Shown piece by piece: positions 15,744 to 23,990 of a DNA stretch of 64,000 nucleotides (within the stretch, counting starts at the first letter, position 1; each line of letters starts with the position of its first letter). The stretch is taken from positions 642 through 64,641 of the forward strand of contig DCFR01000008.1 in the NCBI GenBank assembly GCA_002319815.1, given 5' to 3'. This stretch comes from Megamonas sp. UBA1799 (GTDB lineage Bacteria > Bacillota > Negativicutes > Selenomonadales > Selenomonadaceae). The position numbers and the translations under genes were made by a program. The notes under the pieces were generated by a model. The model did no database searches, was not told the DNA's origin, and saw only the letters and a program-made list of their open reading frames with translations.

Positions 15744-16544
15744 ATGACAAAAGATAGGGATATGGCGTCGTTGACGCCTTTGGAAGCGCGGTCAATGTTC
15801 CGCCGTAATGAATGGGTGAAACCAACTGCCGGTATTGCGGCCGGTTATACGCAGGCGAATCTGGCAATTCTTAAAAAAGAGCTGGCTTTTGATTTTCTGC
15901 TGTTTTGTCAGCGAAATCCTAAACCCTGCCCGGTGCTGGATGTGACGGAGCCAGGTTCTCCGGTGCCGCGGCTCATTGCCTCGTCGGCGGATATCCGCAC
16001 GGATATTCCCAAATACCGGATTTATCGTTATGGCGAACTTACCGATGAAGTCACGGATATCAAATCTTATTGGGAGGATGATATGGTGGCCTTTCTGCTG
16101 GGCTGCAGTTTTACTTTTGAACTGCCGCTGATGAAGAATGGGATTCCGGTGCGCCATATTGAGGAGCACTGCAATGTGCCGATGTTCAAGACAAATATTG
16201 CCTGCGTGCCGGCAGGAAAGTTTGCCGGACCGATGGTGGTGAGCATGCGGCCGATTCCCGAGAAGGATATTGTGCGGGCGGTTCAGGTAACTTCGCGGTT
16301 TCCTGCGGTACATGGCGCGCCGGTGCAGATCGGTAATCCGGCGGCGCTGGGTATCCGGGATGTCATGAAACCGGATTTCGGCGACGCGGTGACGATTAAA
16401 CCCGGCGAGGTTCCCGTATTCTGGGCCTGCGGGGTCACGCCGCAGGCGGTGGCTATGGAGGTCAAACCGGCGATCATGATTACGCATGCGCCGGGGCATA
16501 TGTTTATTACCGATATGAAAGAAGAAAAATTTGGGGTTTTGTGA
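15744..16544 (+). CDS. YcsI/UPF0317 family protein (DUF1445), putative hydro-lyase or D-glutamate cyclase-like
   Basis: A 266-residue member of the UPF0317/DUF1445 family, usually annotated as putative hydro-lyase. Conserved stretches include EARSMFRRNEW, AGYTQANLAIL, DMVAFLLGCSFTFE, RHIEEHCNVPMF and ACGVTPQAVAM. The family includes part of mammalian D-glutamate cyclase (from memory), which interconverts D-glutamate and 5-oxo-D-proline. That fits its place in an oxoprolinase cluster and suggests that the D-enantiomer may be handled here (inference). GGGGAGGGG precedes ATG 15744. Confidence 0.88.
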   Translation: MTKDRDMASLTPLEARSMFRRNEWVKPTAGIAAGYTQANLAILKKELAFDFLLFCQRNPKPCPVLDVTEPGSPVPRLIASSADIRTDIPKYRIYRYGELTDEVTDIKSYWEDDMVAFLLGCSFTFELPLMKNGIPVRHIEEHCNVPMFKTNIACVPAGKFAGPMVVSMRPIPEKDIVRAVQVTSRFPAVHGAPVQIGNPAALGIRDVMKPDFGDAVTIKPGEVPVFWACGVTPQAVAMEVKPAIMITHAPGHMFITDMKEEKFGVL

Positions 16545-16557
16545 GCCAGGGGATGAG

Positions 16558-17334
16558 GTGGAAGGATTGGCCAATCATAAGAATCAAGCGTTGGCAGCCA
16601 GAGTGCTGCCGCTGGGAGAGGCGGCGGCGCTGGTTTCTTTCGGTACGAAGATCAGTCTGGACGTACACCGGGCGGTGCGCGCTTTTGCCGCCGATTTGAG
16701 CCGGCATCCATTCCGGGGCATGACGGAGTATGTCGAGGCGTATACGAGTGTGACCGTATTTTACGATCCCATGATGCTGTGCCGTGAGAAGCTGCTGAAC
16801 CCGGCGCCGGATGTGCCATATTCGTTTCAGGTAGCCGAACTTTATATTGGCGAGCTGTTGCAGGGGAGCGGAAAAGCAGCCGCTCTGACGCCGCGGCATG
16901 TTCGTATACCGGTTTGCTACGGCGGAAAATACGGACCGGATCTCGCGGCGGTGGCCCAGTATCATAAAATGAGTGAAGAAGAGGTGGTCGCGGCTCATAC
17001 GGGCGGCGACTATCTTGTGTATATGATCGGCTTTGCTCCCGGCTTTCCCTATGTTGGCGGATTGGCGCCGCGTCTGGCGACGCCGCGCCGCAAATCCCCG
17101 CGTCTCGTGATCCCAAAAGGATCGGTGGGAATCGCCGGGATGCAGACGGGCGTTTATCCGATTGAGACGCCGGGCGGGTGGCAGCTTATCGGCCGCACGC
17201 CGCTGGAGCTTTTCCGTCCGGATAATGGGGAGAACCCCAGCCTGCTGCAAGCGGGAGACAGTCTGGAGTTTTATGCCATCAGCGAGCAGGAGTACATGGA
17301 CTATATGGCAGAGGGGAGCGTGCCGGTACAATGA
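16558..17334 (+). CDS. pxpB: 5-oxoprolinase subunit B, second copy (KipI/PxpB family)
   Basis: A second PxpB/KipI paralogue (about 258 aa) with YMIGFAPGFPYVGGLAPRLA, PKGSVGIAGMQTGVYPIETP and WQLIGRTPLELFRP. The best start is GTG 16558 after CCAGGGGATGAG, 13 bases after ycsI. A TTG at 16531 in the same frame overlaps ycsI and has a poor ribosome-binding site. It overlaps the second pxpC by 4 bases. It is clearly diverged from the first copy (for example PRRKSPRLVIPKG against PRQTTPRRAVPPG), so this is an old duplication or separate acquisition rather than a recent repeat. Confidence 0.9.
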   Translation: MEGLANHKNQALAARVLPLGEAAALVSFGTKISLDVHRAVRAFAADLSRHPFRGMTEYVEAYTSVTVFYDPMMLCREKLLNPAPDVPYSFQVAELYIGELLQGSGKAAALTPRHVRIPVCYGGKYGPDLAAVAQYHKMSEEEVVAAHTGGDYLVYMIGFAPGFPYVGGLAPRLATPRRKSPRLVIPKGSVGIAGMQTGVYPIETPGGWQLIGRTPLELFRPDNGENPSLLQAGDSLEFYAISEQEYMDYMAEGSVPVQ

Positions 17335-18329
17335 AGATCGAGGTAATGGACGGCGGGCTGCTGACAACGCTGCAGGATATGGGCCGCATTGGCTATCAGA
17401 AGTTCGGCGTGCTGGCAAACGGGGCTATGGATACGTTTTCTCTGCGGCTGGCTAATTTGCTGACCGGTAATGCTTTGGGCGAGGCGGCGTTGGAAATGCC
17501 GCTGCGCGGTCCGGTTCTGCGGCTGCAGCCCGGCACGGTGTTTGCAATCACCGGAGCGGATATGATGCCGACGATGGACGGAGTACCGGTGCCGATGTTT
17601 CGTCCGGTCTGCGTGGTGCGGGATGCAGAGCTGCGCTTTGGCGGCTGTCGTCGGGGTTGCCGCAGTTATATGGCGGTGGCGGGCGGTTTTGATGTGCCGC
17701 TGGTCATGGGCAGCAAGAGCACCTATCTGCGAGCCGGGCTTGGCGGCTGGCAGGGGCGGGCGCTGCAGGCCGGCGATGTTCTGCCGGCGGGAACTATGAG
17801 CGGCGCGGCGCGGGATTTTTCCCGGCGGATGCAGTCGCGGGCCGGCGAAGCGGCCTTTATGACCGTGCCTTGGTTTGTTCGCGGCGGCGTGGTGCTGGAT
17901 ACAGCCCCACTGCGGGTTACCAGAGGGCTGCAGTATGATTGGTTTACGACGGAGAGCTGCGAAGCGTTTTGCCGGGAACCATTTCAGATCACAATGCAGT
18001 CCGATCGCATGGGGTATCGGTTGCTCGGGCCGCATCTGGAATTGAAAAAGCCGCGGGAAATGGTGTCGGAACCGGTGGCATTCGGTACGGTTCAGGTGGC
18101 GGACGGCAATCCGATTTTGTTGTTGGCCGACCGACAGACGACCGGCGGTTATCCGAAGATTTTCCAGCTGGCGCAGGCTGATCTGCCGCGGGTCGGGCAG
18201 TGTCCGGTCGGTCATAAAATCCGGTTTGAACTCATATCGCTGTGTGCGGCTGAGGACCTTTACCGCCGGCAGCAGGAATATATCAATGAACTCGCTGTTT
18301 CCATCCGTTTGAAACTGTGCGAGGGATGA
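17331..18329 (+). CDS. pxpC: 5-oxoprolinase subunit C, second copy (KipA/PxpC family)
   Basis: A 332-residue KipA/PxpC paralogue. It begins MKIEVMDGGLLTTLQDMGRI and contains GFDVPLVMGSKSTYLRAGLGG, matching the first copy's GLNVPLVMGSRSTYTPAGIGG, plus ILLLADRQTTGGYPKI near the C-terminus. This family is related to the carboxyltransferase domain of urea amidolyase. The next two genes encode a biotin carrier and a biotin carboxylase only 10 bases downstream, so a biotin-dependent reaction is plausible for this pair (inference). Confidence 0.9.
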   Translation: MKIEVMDGGLLTTLQDMGRIGYQKFGVLANGAMDTFSLRLANLLTGNALGEAALEMPLRGPVLRLQPGTVFAITGADMMPTMDGVPVPMFRPVCVVRDAELRFGGCRRGCRSYMAVAGGFDVPLVMGSKSTYLRAGLGGWQGRALQAGDVLPAGTMSGAARDFSRRMQSRAGEAAFMTVPWFVRGGVVLDTAPLRVTRGLQYDWFTTESCEAFCREPFQITMQSDRMGYRLLGPHLELKKPREMVSEPVAFGTVQVADGNPILLLADRQTTGGYPKIFQLAQADLPRVGQCPVGHKIRFELISLCAAEDLYRRQQEYINELAVSIRLKLCEG

Positions 18330-18339
18330 GAGGGAGATT

Positions 18340-18792
18340 ATGTTGAATATAAAAGAAATCAAGGAACTCATCACAATCGTGGAAAAATCCGAGCTGACAG
18401 TGTTTGAGCTGACGCAGGGGGATGTCCGGCTGGTGCTGAAAAAGGGCGGGGCACTGCCGGCAGCCGCAGCGCCGGTTCGTACAGAAGCAGCGGTGGTCAT
18501 GCCGGCAGCGCTGCCGGCAGCTTCGGCTCCGGTTCTGCCGGCAGACGATGGGGCGGCGGTTGTGACGTCGCCGGTCATTGGTACCTTTTACCGGGCAGCG
18601 GAACCGGGCGCTGAACCGTATGTGGGCAAGGGCAGCGTTGTCAAACCCGGCGATGTGCTCGGCATCGTTGAAGTCATGAAACTATTCAATGAAGTCAAGG
18701 CCGAAAGCGCCGGTACAATTGAAGATATCCTGGCTGAGGACGGGCAGATGGTTGAATATGGCCAGCCCTTGTTCCGGATACAAAAGGCTTAG
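18340..18792 (+). CDS. accB: Biotin carboxyl carrier protein, AccB family, in the oxoprolinase cluster
   Basis: A 150-residue biotin carboxyl carrier protein. The C-terminal biotinyl domain has the attachment motif EVMKL with Lys114, a common variant of EAMKM. The linker (residues 36-70) is Ala/Pro-rich, typical of flexible BCCP hinges, and the N-terminus is the helical AccB dimer region. No carboxyltransferase AccA/AccD genes are nearby, so this carrier may serve the adjacent PxpC-like protein rather than fatty-acid synthesis. It cannot be excluded that it is the cell's general AccB. Confidence 0.92.
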   Translation: MLNIKEIKELITIVEKSELTVFELTQGDVRLVLKKGGALPAAAAPVRTEAAVVMPAALPAASAPVLPADDGAAVVTSPVIGTFYRAAEPGAEPYVGKGSVVKPGDVLGIVEVMKLFNEVKAESAGTIEDILAEDGQMVEYGQPLFRIQKA

Positions 18793-18802
18793 GGGGATCA
18801 GA

Positions 18803-20146
18803 ATGCTGAAAAAGGTTTTGATTGCCAATCGCGGCGAAATCGCCGTGCGTATTATTCGCACCTGCCGGGAGATGGGCATTCGTACGGTAGCCGTTTATTC
18901 GACGGCGGATCGGACGGCGCTTCATGTTCGTTTGGCAGATGAGGCGTGGTGCATCGGCGCTGCGCCGGCAGCGGCCAGTTACCTGAATCAGGCGGCGCTG
19001 CTCGCGGCAGCCCGGGCCGCTGGAGCCGATGCAGTCCATCCCGGTTATGGATTTTTGGCCGAAAATGCGGATTTTGCCGAGCTTTGTGCGCAGCAGGGAC
19101 TGATTTTTATTGGTCCGTCGCCGGAGGCAATCCGGCGCATGGGGGATAAGGATACGGCCCGGCAAACTATGCTGCAGGCCGGCGTTCCCGTAGTGCCGGG
19201 GACGGATCATCTCATTGAAACCGCCGAAGAGGCAGCCAGCGAGGCGCGCCGTATTGGTTATCCGGTGCTTGTAAAGGCAACGGCCGGGGGCGGCGGCAAG
19301 GGAATGAAGGAAGCCGCCGATGAAAACGAGCTTCGGCGCGTTTTTCCCCAGGCGAGGCAGGAAGCGGCGGCGGCTTTTGGCGACAGCGGCGTATATCTCG
19401 AAAAATACCTGCAAAATCCGCGTCATATTGAAGTACAGCTGGCGGCTGATAACTATGGTCATGTAGTCTGCCTCAGCAATCGTGACTGTTCGGTGCAGCG
19501 CCGCCATCAAAAACTGGTGGAGGAGGCGCCGGCAGCTCATATCAGCGATAGTCTGCGTCACCGTATGGAACAAGCGGCGGTGGCGGCGGCCCAGGCAGTC
19601 CAGTATTCTGGCGCCGGGACGGTTGAGTTCCTGGTCGAATATAACAAGTTTTATTTTTTGGAAATGAATACGCGGGTTCAGGTTGAGCATCCGGTAACGG
19701 AATGGGTTACCGGCGTGGATATCGTGGCGCTGCAGCTGATGGCGGCAGCTGGCGATACGCTGCCTTTATTGCCGAAAGATATTCGGGTGCATGGCTGTGC
19801 GCTGGAATGCCGCATCAATGCGGAGGATCCCGCGAAGAATTTCTTGCCGTCGCCGGGAACAATTACCCGGTGCCGCCTGCCGGGCGGGTTTGGCGTCCGG
19901 GTTGACAGCGCGGCGTATCCGGGCTATACAATACCGCCGTATTACGATTCCCTCATCGCCAAGATCATTGTCTGGGGGCGCACGCGCGAGGAAGCGATTC
20001 GCCGTATGCAGCGGGCGCTGGGCGAGATGGAGATTGCAGGCGTTCAAACAACTGCGGCTTTTCAGCTGGCGGTGATCAGCCATCCCGCTTTTATACAAGG
20101 TGATTTTGATACGGGGTTTTTGACGAAACATCCGTTGGAGTTTTGA
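18803..20146 (+). CDS. accC: Biotin carboxylase (AccC family) in the oxoprolinase cluster
   Basis: A 447-residue biotin carboxylase that carboxylates the biotin of AccB using ATP and bicarbonate. It begins MLKKVLIANRGEIAVRIIRT and shows VHPGYGFLAENA, the ATP-grasp glycine loop KATAGGGGKGMK, and the catalytic EMNTRVQVEHPVTE segment. ATG 18803 has GGGGGAT just upstream. An in-frame start at 18689 would lie inside accB and add 38 unrelated residues. It is 10 bases after accB and is the last gene of the cluster. Confidence 0.95.
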   Translation: MLKKVLIANRGEIAVRIIRTCREMGIRTVAVYSTADRTALHVRLADEAWCIGAAPAAASYLNQAALLAAARAAGADAVHPGYGFLAENADFAELCAQQGLIFIGPSPEAIRRMGDKDTARQTMLQAGVPVVPGTDHLIETAEEAASEARRIGYPVLVKATAGGGGKGMKEAADENELRRVFPQARQEAAAAFGDSGVYLEKYLQNPRHIEVQLAADNYGHVVCLSNRDCSVQRRHQKLVEEAPAAHISDSLRHRMEQAAVAAAQAVQYSGAGTVEFLVEYNKFYFLEMNTRVQVEHPVTEWVTGVDIVALQLMAAAGDTLPLLPKDIRVHGCALECRINAEDPAKNFLPSPGTITRCRLPGGFGVRVDSAAYPGYTIPPYYDSLIAKIIVWGRTREEAIRRMQRALGEMEIAGVQTTAAFQLAVISHPAFIQGDFDTGFLTKHPLEF

Positions 20147-20392
20147 CTTTCGCATTGCATTTTTTGCCGGGTTGTGGTACTCTGTTGGCGTGGCAAAAGA
20201 TAATATCACTCGTGAATTATACTTTTATGCAGCTGCGGCACAATTCCATATGATTTTATCTGCTTAGATCTATACGGACTGAGACAGGAAGGGTAATCAT
20301 GATAAGGGATACGTACGCCTTTCGGTCAACGCCGGAGGGCGTTTTCTTTTGCCTCAAAGGTAGTTCATTTCTATATTTGAGGAGGTTTTTTT
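20147..20392 (+). other. Leader region before the BASS transporter with an attenuator-like hairpin
   Basis: This 246-base gap holds no gene that I can support. Near its end AACGCC (20328-20333) and GGCGTT (20338-20343) form a short hairpin followed by TTCTTTTG, a weak terminator. An upstream ACGCC (20315-20319) could pair with the same GGCGT strand instead, a mutually exclusive layout seen in regulated leaders. I do not recognise a known riboswitch. The pan RNA motif, known upstream of pantothenate genes, should be tested. Confidence 0.35.
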
Positions 20393-21376
20393 TTGAAAAA
20401 AGTTTGCGGGATTCTCGTGAACAACATGGCGCTGCTCGTGGTGCTCATCGGCATTGCCGGGGTCTTGTGGCCATCGGTGCTGACCTGGGTGGGACCGCGC
20501 GTTGCCTGGATGCTGGGACTGGTGATGTTCGGCATGGGCATGACGCTTCGGGTGGAAGATTTTCGCTTGCTGGCGCGGCGGCCCTGGGAAGTCTGTCTGG
20601 GAGCGGCAGCGCAGTTTACGATCATGCCGGGGGTGGCCTGGGCTTTGGTCAAGCTGTTTGACTTGCCGCCGGAGTTGGCTATCGGTGTGATCCTGGTGGG
20701 AACCTGTCCGGGAGGGACGGCTTCCAATGTTATCACGTATCTGGCTAAAGGCGATGTGGCTCTTTCGGTGGCGATGACCATGACGACCACGCTTTTGGCG
20801 CCGGTCATGACGCCTTGCCTGACCTGGCTTTTAGCCGGAGCTTGGATTGACATCTCATGGGCGTCGATGATGCAGTCCATTGCGCAGATGGTGCTGCTTC
20901 CCGTTCTGCTCGGGTTGCTGGCCCGCCATTTTTGCAGCGGGCTGGTGCAGCGCTGGCTCGCTTATTTGCCGCTGGTCTCCGTCGTTACGATTGTTTTGAT
21001 CGTGGGCGGGGTTGTGGCGATGAGCGCTGATAAGCTGTTGGAGAAAGGCGCGCTCATTGCGCTGGTTGTGATCTGTCACAATGTTTTTGGCTTGGGACTG
21101 GGTTATGGCGTTGCCAAGCTGTTCCGGCTTTCCCCGCCGAAAGCCCGGGCGGTAAGCATTGAGGTCGGTATGCAAAATTCCGGTTTGGCAGCGTCGCTGG
21201 CCATTTTATATTTTAATCCGGCGGCGGCGATTCCCGGGGCGATTTTCAGCGTCTGGCACAATATATCCGGTTCTTTGGCCGCTAATTATTTTGTGCGCCG
21301 GGATGAAAAACGAGCGGCTGCCAGTCAGCTGCCGGCAGAAGAAAATAATACAGTAAAGGGAGAACCATCCATATGA
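20393..21376 (+). CDS. Bile acid:sodium symporter family (BASS) transporter next to panCD
   Basis: A 327-residue membrane protein with about ten hydrophobic segments. Hallmarks of the BASS family are GMGMTLRVEDF, VGTCPGGTASNVITYLAKGDVAL (the TM4 crossover region) and SIEVGMQNSGLAASL (the TM9 crossover). The start is TTG 20393, set by a strong AGGAGG site 7 bases upstream. No ATG is available nearby. It overlaps panC by 4 bases. PanS in this family carries ketopantoate or pantoate, and panB is missing here, so uptake of pantoate for PanC is a reasonable guess. Confidence 0.88.
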   Translation: MKKVCGILVNNMALLVVLIGIAGVLWPSVLTWVGPRVAWMLGLVMFGMGMTLRVEDFRLLARRPWEVCLGAAAQFTIMPGVAWALVKLFDLPPELAIGVILVGTCPGGTASNVITYLAKGDVALSVAMTMTTTLLAPVMTPCLTWLLAGAWIDISWASMMQSIAQMVLLPVLLGLLARHFCSGLVQRWLAYLPLVSVVTIVLIVGGVVAMSADKLLEKGALIALVVICHNVFGLGLGYGVAKLFRLSPPKARAVSIEVGMQNSGLAASLAILYFNPAAAIPGAIFSVWHNISGSLAANYFVRRDEKRAAASQLPAEENNTVKGEPSI

Positions 21377-22236
21377 AAATTTTACGTACGATTCAGGAAA
21401 TCGAAGAATATACAAAAGCCGTCAAAGCTTCCGGTCGGACGATCGGGCTGGTGCCGACCATGGGCGCTCTGCATGAAGGGCATCTGACGCTGATGCGGCT
21501 GGCCCGGCAGAGCTGCGACGTTGTGCTGGCATCTGTGTTCGTCAACCCGGTGCAGTTCGGCCCTGGGGAAGATTATGACGCTTATCCGCGGCAATTTGAA
21601 GATGACTGCGCGCAATTGGCAACGGTTCCGGTTGACGCGGTATTTCATCCCGATCCGGTGGTTATGTATCCTTCGGGTTATGCAACGTATATTAACGTAG
21701 AGAGCGCAATCACGCAAAAACTGTGCGGTGCTAAACGGCCGGGACATTTTCGCGGCGTGGCTACCGTGGTTGTCAAGCTCATGAATCTGGCGCGGGCCGA
21801 TAAGGCCTTTTTTGGGCAGAAAGATGCGCAGCAGGTGGTCGTGATCCACCGGTTTGTGGCGGATCTCAACCTGCCGGTGGAAGTCGTCATGGCGCCGATT
21901 AGCCGGGAAGCAAGCGGCCTGGCGCGCAGTTCGCGCAACGTGTATCTTTCTGCTTCAGAGCGCACGGCCGCGCTGGTCTTGCATCGGAGCCTGCAGGCGG
22001 CGCAGACGGCTTTTTCCCAGGGGGAAAAGGAGTGTCTGCGATTGAAACAGATTGTGCAGACAGTGCTGGGCAGCGAACCATTGGCAGATCCCGATTATGT
22101 GGAACTGTATTCCTTTCCGGAGCTGGCGGATATCAGCCGGGTACAAGGTCCGGCTTTGCTGGCCATTGCCGTGCGGATCGGCCGGACGCGGCTCATTGAT
22201 AATATAATTCTGGAGGCAGAGAAGCCATGCTGTTAA
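21373..22236 (+). CDS. panC: Pantothenate synthetase
   Basis: A 287-residue pantoate-beta-alanine ligase, which forms pantothenate for coenzyme A in the cytosol. Family motifs are [15 protein letters not shown] (HxGH nucleotide-binding motif), [19 protein letters not shown] and [13 protein letters not shown], plus SSRNVYLS near residue 184. It starts by an ATGA overlap with the transporter and overlaps panD at its 3' end, so the three genes are translationally coupled. Confidence 0.97.
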   Translation: MKILRTIQEIEEYTKAVKASGRTIGLVPTMGALHEGHLTLMRLARQSCDVVLASVFVNPVQFGPGEDYDAYPRQFEDDCAQLATVPVDAVFHPDPVVMYPSGYATYINVESAITQKLCGAKRPGHFRGVATVVVKLMNLARADKAFFGQKDAQQVVVIHRFVADLNLPVEVVMAPISREASGLARSSRNVYLSASERTAALVLHRSLQAAQTAFSQGEKECLRLKQIVQTVLGSEPLADPDYVELYSFPELADISRVQGPALLAIAVRIGRTRLIDNIILEAEKPCC

Positions 22237-22610
22237 ATTTATTTAAATCAAAAATTCACTGCGCGGCCGTTACCGAGGCCAATCTGCATTATATGGGCAG
22301 CATTACAATTGATGTCGCTCTTATGGAAAAGGCGCATATTTTTCCCAACGAACGGGTGCAGGTGGTTGATAATAATAATGGCGCCCGACTGGAGACTTAT
22401 GTGATTCCGGGGCCGCGCGACTCCGGGGTTATTTGCCTGAATGGAGCGGCTGCCCGCTGTGTTCAGCCGGGGGACATCGTGATTATCATGGCATATGCGT
22501 TTATGGAGGAAAAAGAAGCCGCCGCGTTTCGTCCGACGGTGGTCATGGTGGATGAAAATAACCGGGCGGTGGAAATCCGCCGCGTTGAATATCATGGACA
22601 ACAGGGATAA
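22227..22610 (+). CDS. panD: Aspartate 1-decarboxylase proenzyme
   Basis: A 127-residue pyruvoyl-dependent decarboxylase that makes beta-alanine for PanC. The self-processing site YMGS is present with Gly24-Ser25, where cleavage turns Ser25 into the pyruvoyl group. The N-terminal [12 protein letters not shown] and later [21 protein letters not shown] are typical. It overlaps panC by 10 bases. Confidence 0.97.
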   Translation: MLLNLFKSKIHCAAVTEANLHYMGSITIDVALMEKAHIFPNERVQVVDNNNGARLETYVIPGPRDSGVICLNGAAARCVQPGDIVIIMAYAFMEEKEAAAFRPTVVMVDENNRAVEIRRVEYHGQQG

Positions 22611-22624
22611 AAACGAGTGAGTCA

Positions 22625-22667
22625 ACAAAACGGAGGCGCGGAATGAAGCCTCCGTTTTGTGTTTTTT
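22625..22667 (+). terminator. Rho-independent terminator of the pan operon
   Basis: A perfect 13-bp stem (22625-22637 with 22648-22660) is followed by GTTTTTTG. Confidence 0.9.
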
Positions 22668-22706
22668 GTTTTGGCCTTCGGACGCTATAGAAAAAATAAA
22701 AAATTA

Positions 22707-22750
22707 TTGACATATGTCGGTAATGGTATATACTATAAATGACATATGTC
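22707..22750 (+). promoter_or_regulatory. Promoter flanked by twin GACATATGTC palindromes
   Basis: The promoter has TTGACA (22707-22712) and TATACT (22729-22734), 16 bases apart. The perfect palindrome GACATATGTC occurs at 22709-22718, overlapping the -35, and again at 22741-22750, just past the start. Both are followed by GTAAT one base later. The copies are 32 bases apart, about three helical turns, so a bound regulator would occupy the same face. This is most likely the autoregulatory operator of the DUF134 protein encoded next. Confidence 0.75.
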
Positions 22751-22772
22751 AGTAATCTAAGGAGGCAGGAGT

Positions 22773-23147
22773 ATGCCAAGGCCGAGAAAATGGCGGCGGG
22801 TTTGCGGTATGCCGGGGTGTGCACGCTTCGGTCCGCTGGGGCGGGAGGCAGTCGACGCCGTAGTGATGACAGTAGACGAATATGAGACGATCCGGCTGAT
22901 GGACTGGGAGAATTGTTCCCAGGAACAATGTGCGGCGCGCATGGGGATTGCCCGTACGACAGTACAAGGAATCTATATGACGGCCCGACGCAAGGTAGCC
23001 GATGTGCTGGTGCATGGCCGCATGCTTTCTATTGAAGGCGGGGATTATCAGTTGTGTGAGACGGCCGGCTGCTGCGGTGCCGGAAAGGGAGCTTGTCCGC
23101 GGTGCGGGCAGCATATGAATACGAAGGGGCAGATGGAATATGAGTGA
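22773..23147 (+). CDS. DUF134 family helix-turn-helix regulator
   Basis: A 124-residue DUF134 protein. It starts MPRPRKWRRVCGMPGCARFG, as the family does, and has a sigma-70 region 4-like helix-turn-helix (YETIRLMDWENCSQEQCAAR, then MGIARTTVQGIYMTARRKVA). The cysteine-rich C-terminus (CETAGCCGAGKGACPRCG) could bind an iron-sulfur cluster or metal. DUF134 genes commonly accompany MinD/NBP35-type ATPases and NifX-like proteins in anaerobes, as here. ATG 22773 follows AAGGAGG. The twin palindromes in its promoter suggest autoregulation. Confidence 0.92.
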   Translation: MPRPRKWRRVCGMPGCARFGPLGREAVDAVVMTVDEYETIRLMDWENCSQEQCAARMGIARTTVQGIYMTARRKVADVLVHGRMLSIEGGDYQLCETAGCCGAGKGACPRCGQHMNTKGQMEYE

Positions 23148-23988
23148 AACAAATTGCAATCATGATTGCGGAAGTTGTGGCGAGAGCTGTGATGAGCGCC
23201 CGTCGCGGGAGAGTTTACTGGCGGCGCCCAATGCGCTCAGCAGTGTCAGGCATGTGATTGCCGTTATGAGCGGCAAAGGGGGCGTCGGCAAGTCGCTGGT
23301 GACTTCATTGGCCGCGGTGCTCATGAGCCGCAGTGGTTTTCATGTGGGGATTCTGGATGCGGATGTGACCGGGCCTTCGATCCCCAAGGCATTTGGCGTC
23401 ACCGGCGAAGTGCGCGGCACTGCGTCCGGAGCCTATCCTTTGCCCAGCGACGGCGGCATTGATATCATGTCGATCAATCTGCTGCTGCCGCATGATACCG
23501 ATCCGGTTGTCTGGCGCGGTCCGGTGATTTCTAATACGGTCAAGCAGTTCTGGCAGGAAATCATCTGGCAGGACATCGATTATTTGTTTATTGATATGCC
23601 GCCGGGAACGGGCGATGTTCCGCTCACGGTATTCCAGTCGTTGCCGGTGGACGGCATTCTGGTCGTGACTTCGCCGCAGGAACTGGTTTCGATGATTGTG
23701 GCCAAAGCGGTGAATATGGCGCAAATGATGGAAGTTCCTATTTTGGGACTTATTGAGAACATGGCATATTTCCGTTGCCCGGATTGTGGCAAAGAGCATA
23801 AGATTTTTGGCGAGAGCCATTTGCCGGCGACAGCGGCGCAGTATGGCTTGCCGGTGCTCGGTCGCATTCCGGTGGATCCGCAGCTGGCGGCGCTTTGCGA
23901 TAACGGTGCTGTGGAACAGTTTGAAGGCCATTGGCTGGATGAGATGATAGCGGTATTGAAAAAGATAGATGTAAAGGAGACGAAGTAA
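23140..23988 (+). CDS. Mrp/NBP35-family Fe-S cluster carrier ATPase
   Basis: A 282-residue P-loop ATPase of the Mrp/NBP35 (ApbC) family, which binds and transfers iron-sulfur clusters. The N-terminus has four cysteines (C6, C10, C13, C17) like NBP35's ferredoxin-like segment. The deviant Walker A SGKGGVGKS lies at 44-52, DADVTGPSIPK is switch-like, and FIDMPPGTGD is Walker B-like. A CPDC pair near residue 210 is the usual cluster-bridging site. It overlaps the DUF134 gene by 8 bases and is followed after 2 bases by the NifX-like gene. Confidence 0.93.
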   Translation: MSETNCNHDCGSCGESCDERPSRESLLAAPNALSSVRHVIAVMSGKGGVGKSLVTSLAAVLMSRSGFHVGILDADVTGPSIPKAFGVTGEVRGTASGAYPLPSDGGIDIMSINLLLPHDTDPVVWRGPVISNTVKQFWQEIIWQDIDYLFIDMPPGTGDVPLTVFQSLPVDGILVVTSPQELVSMIVAKAVNMAQMMEVPILGLIENMAYFRCPDCGKEHKIFGESHLPATAAQYGLPVLGRIPVDPQLAALCDNGAVEQFEGHWLDEMIAVLKKIDVKETK

Positions 23989-23990
23989 AA

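Noticed and set aside
17301..18578. A 425-codon minus-strand frame
   Set aside because: It is a shadow of the second pxpC and accB. GC-rich codon use keeps the opposite frame open.
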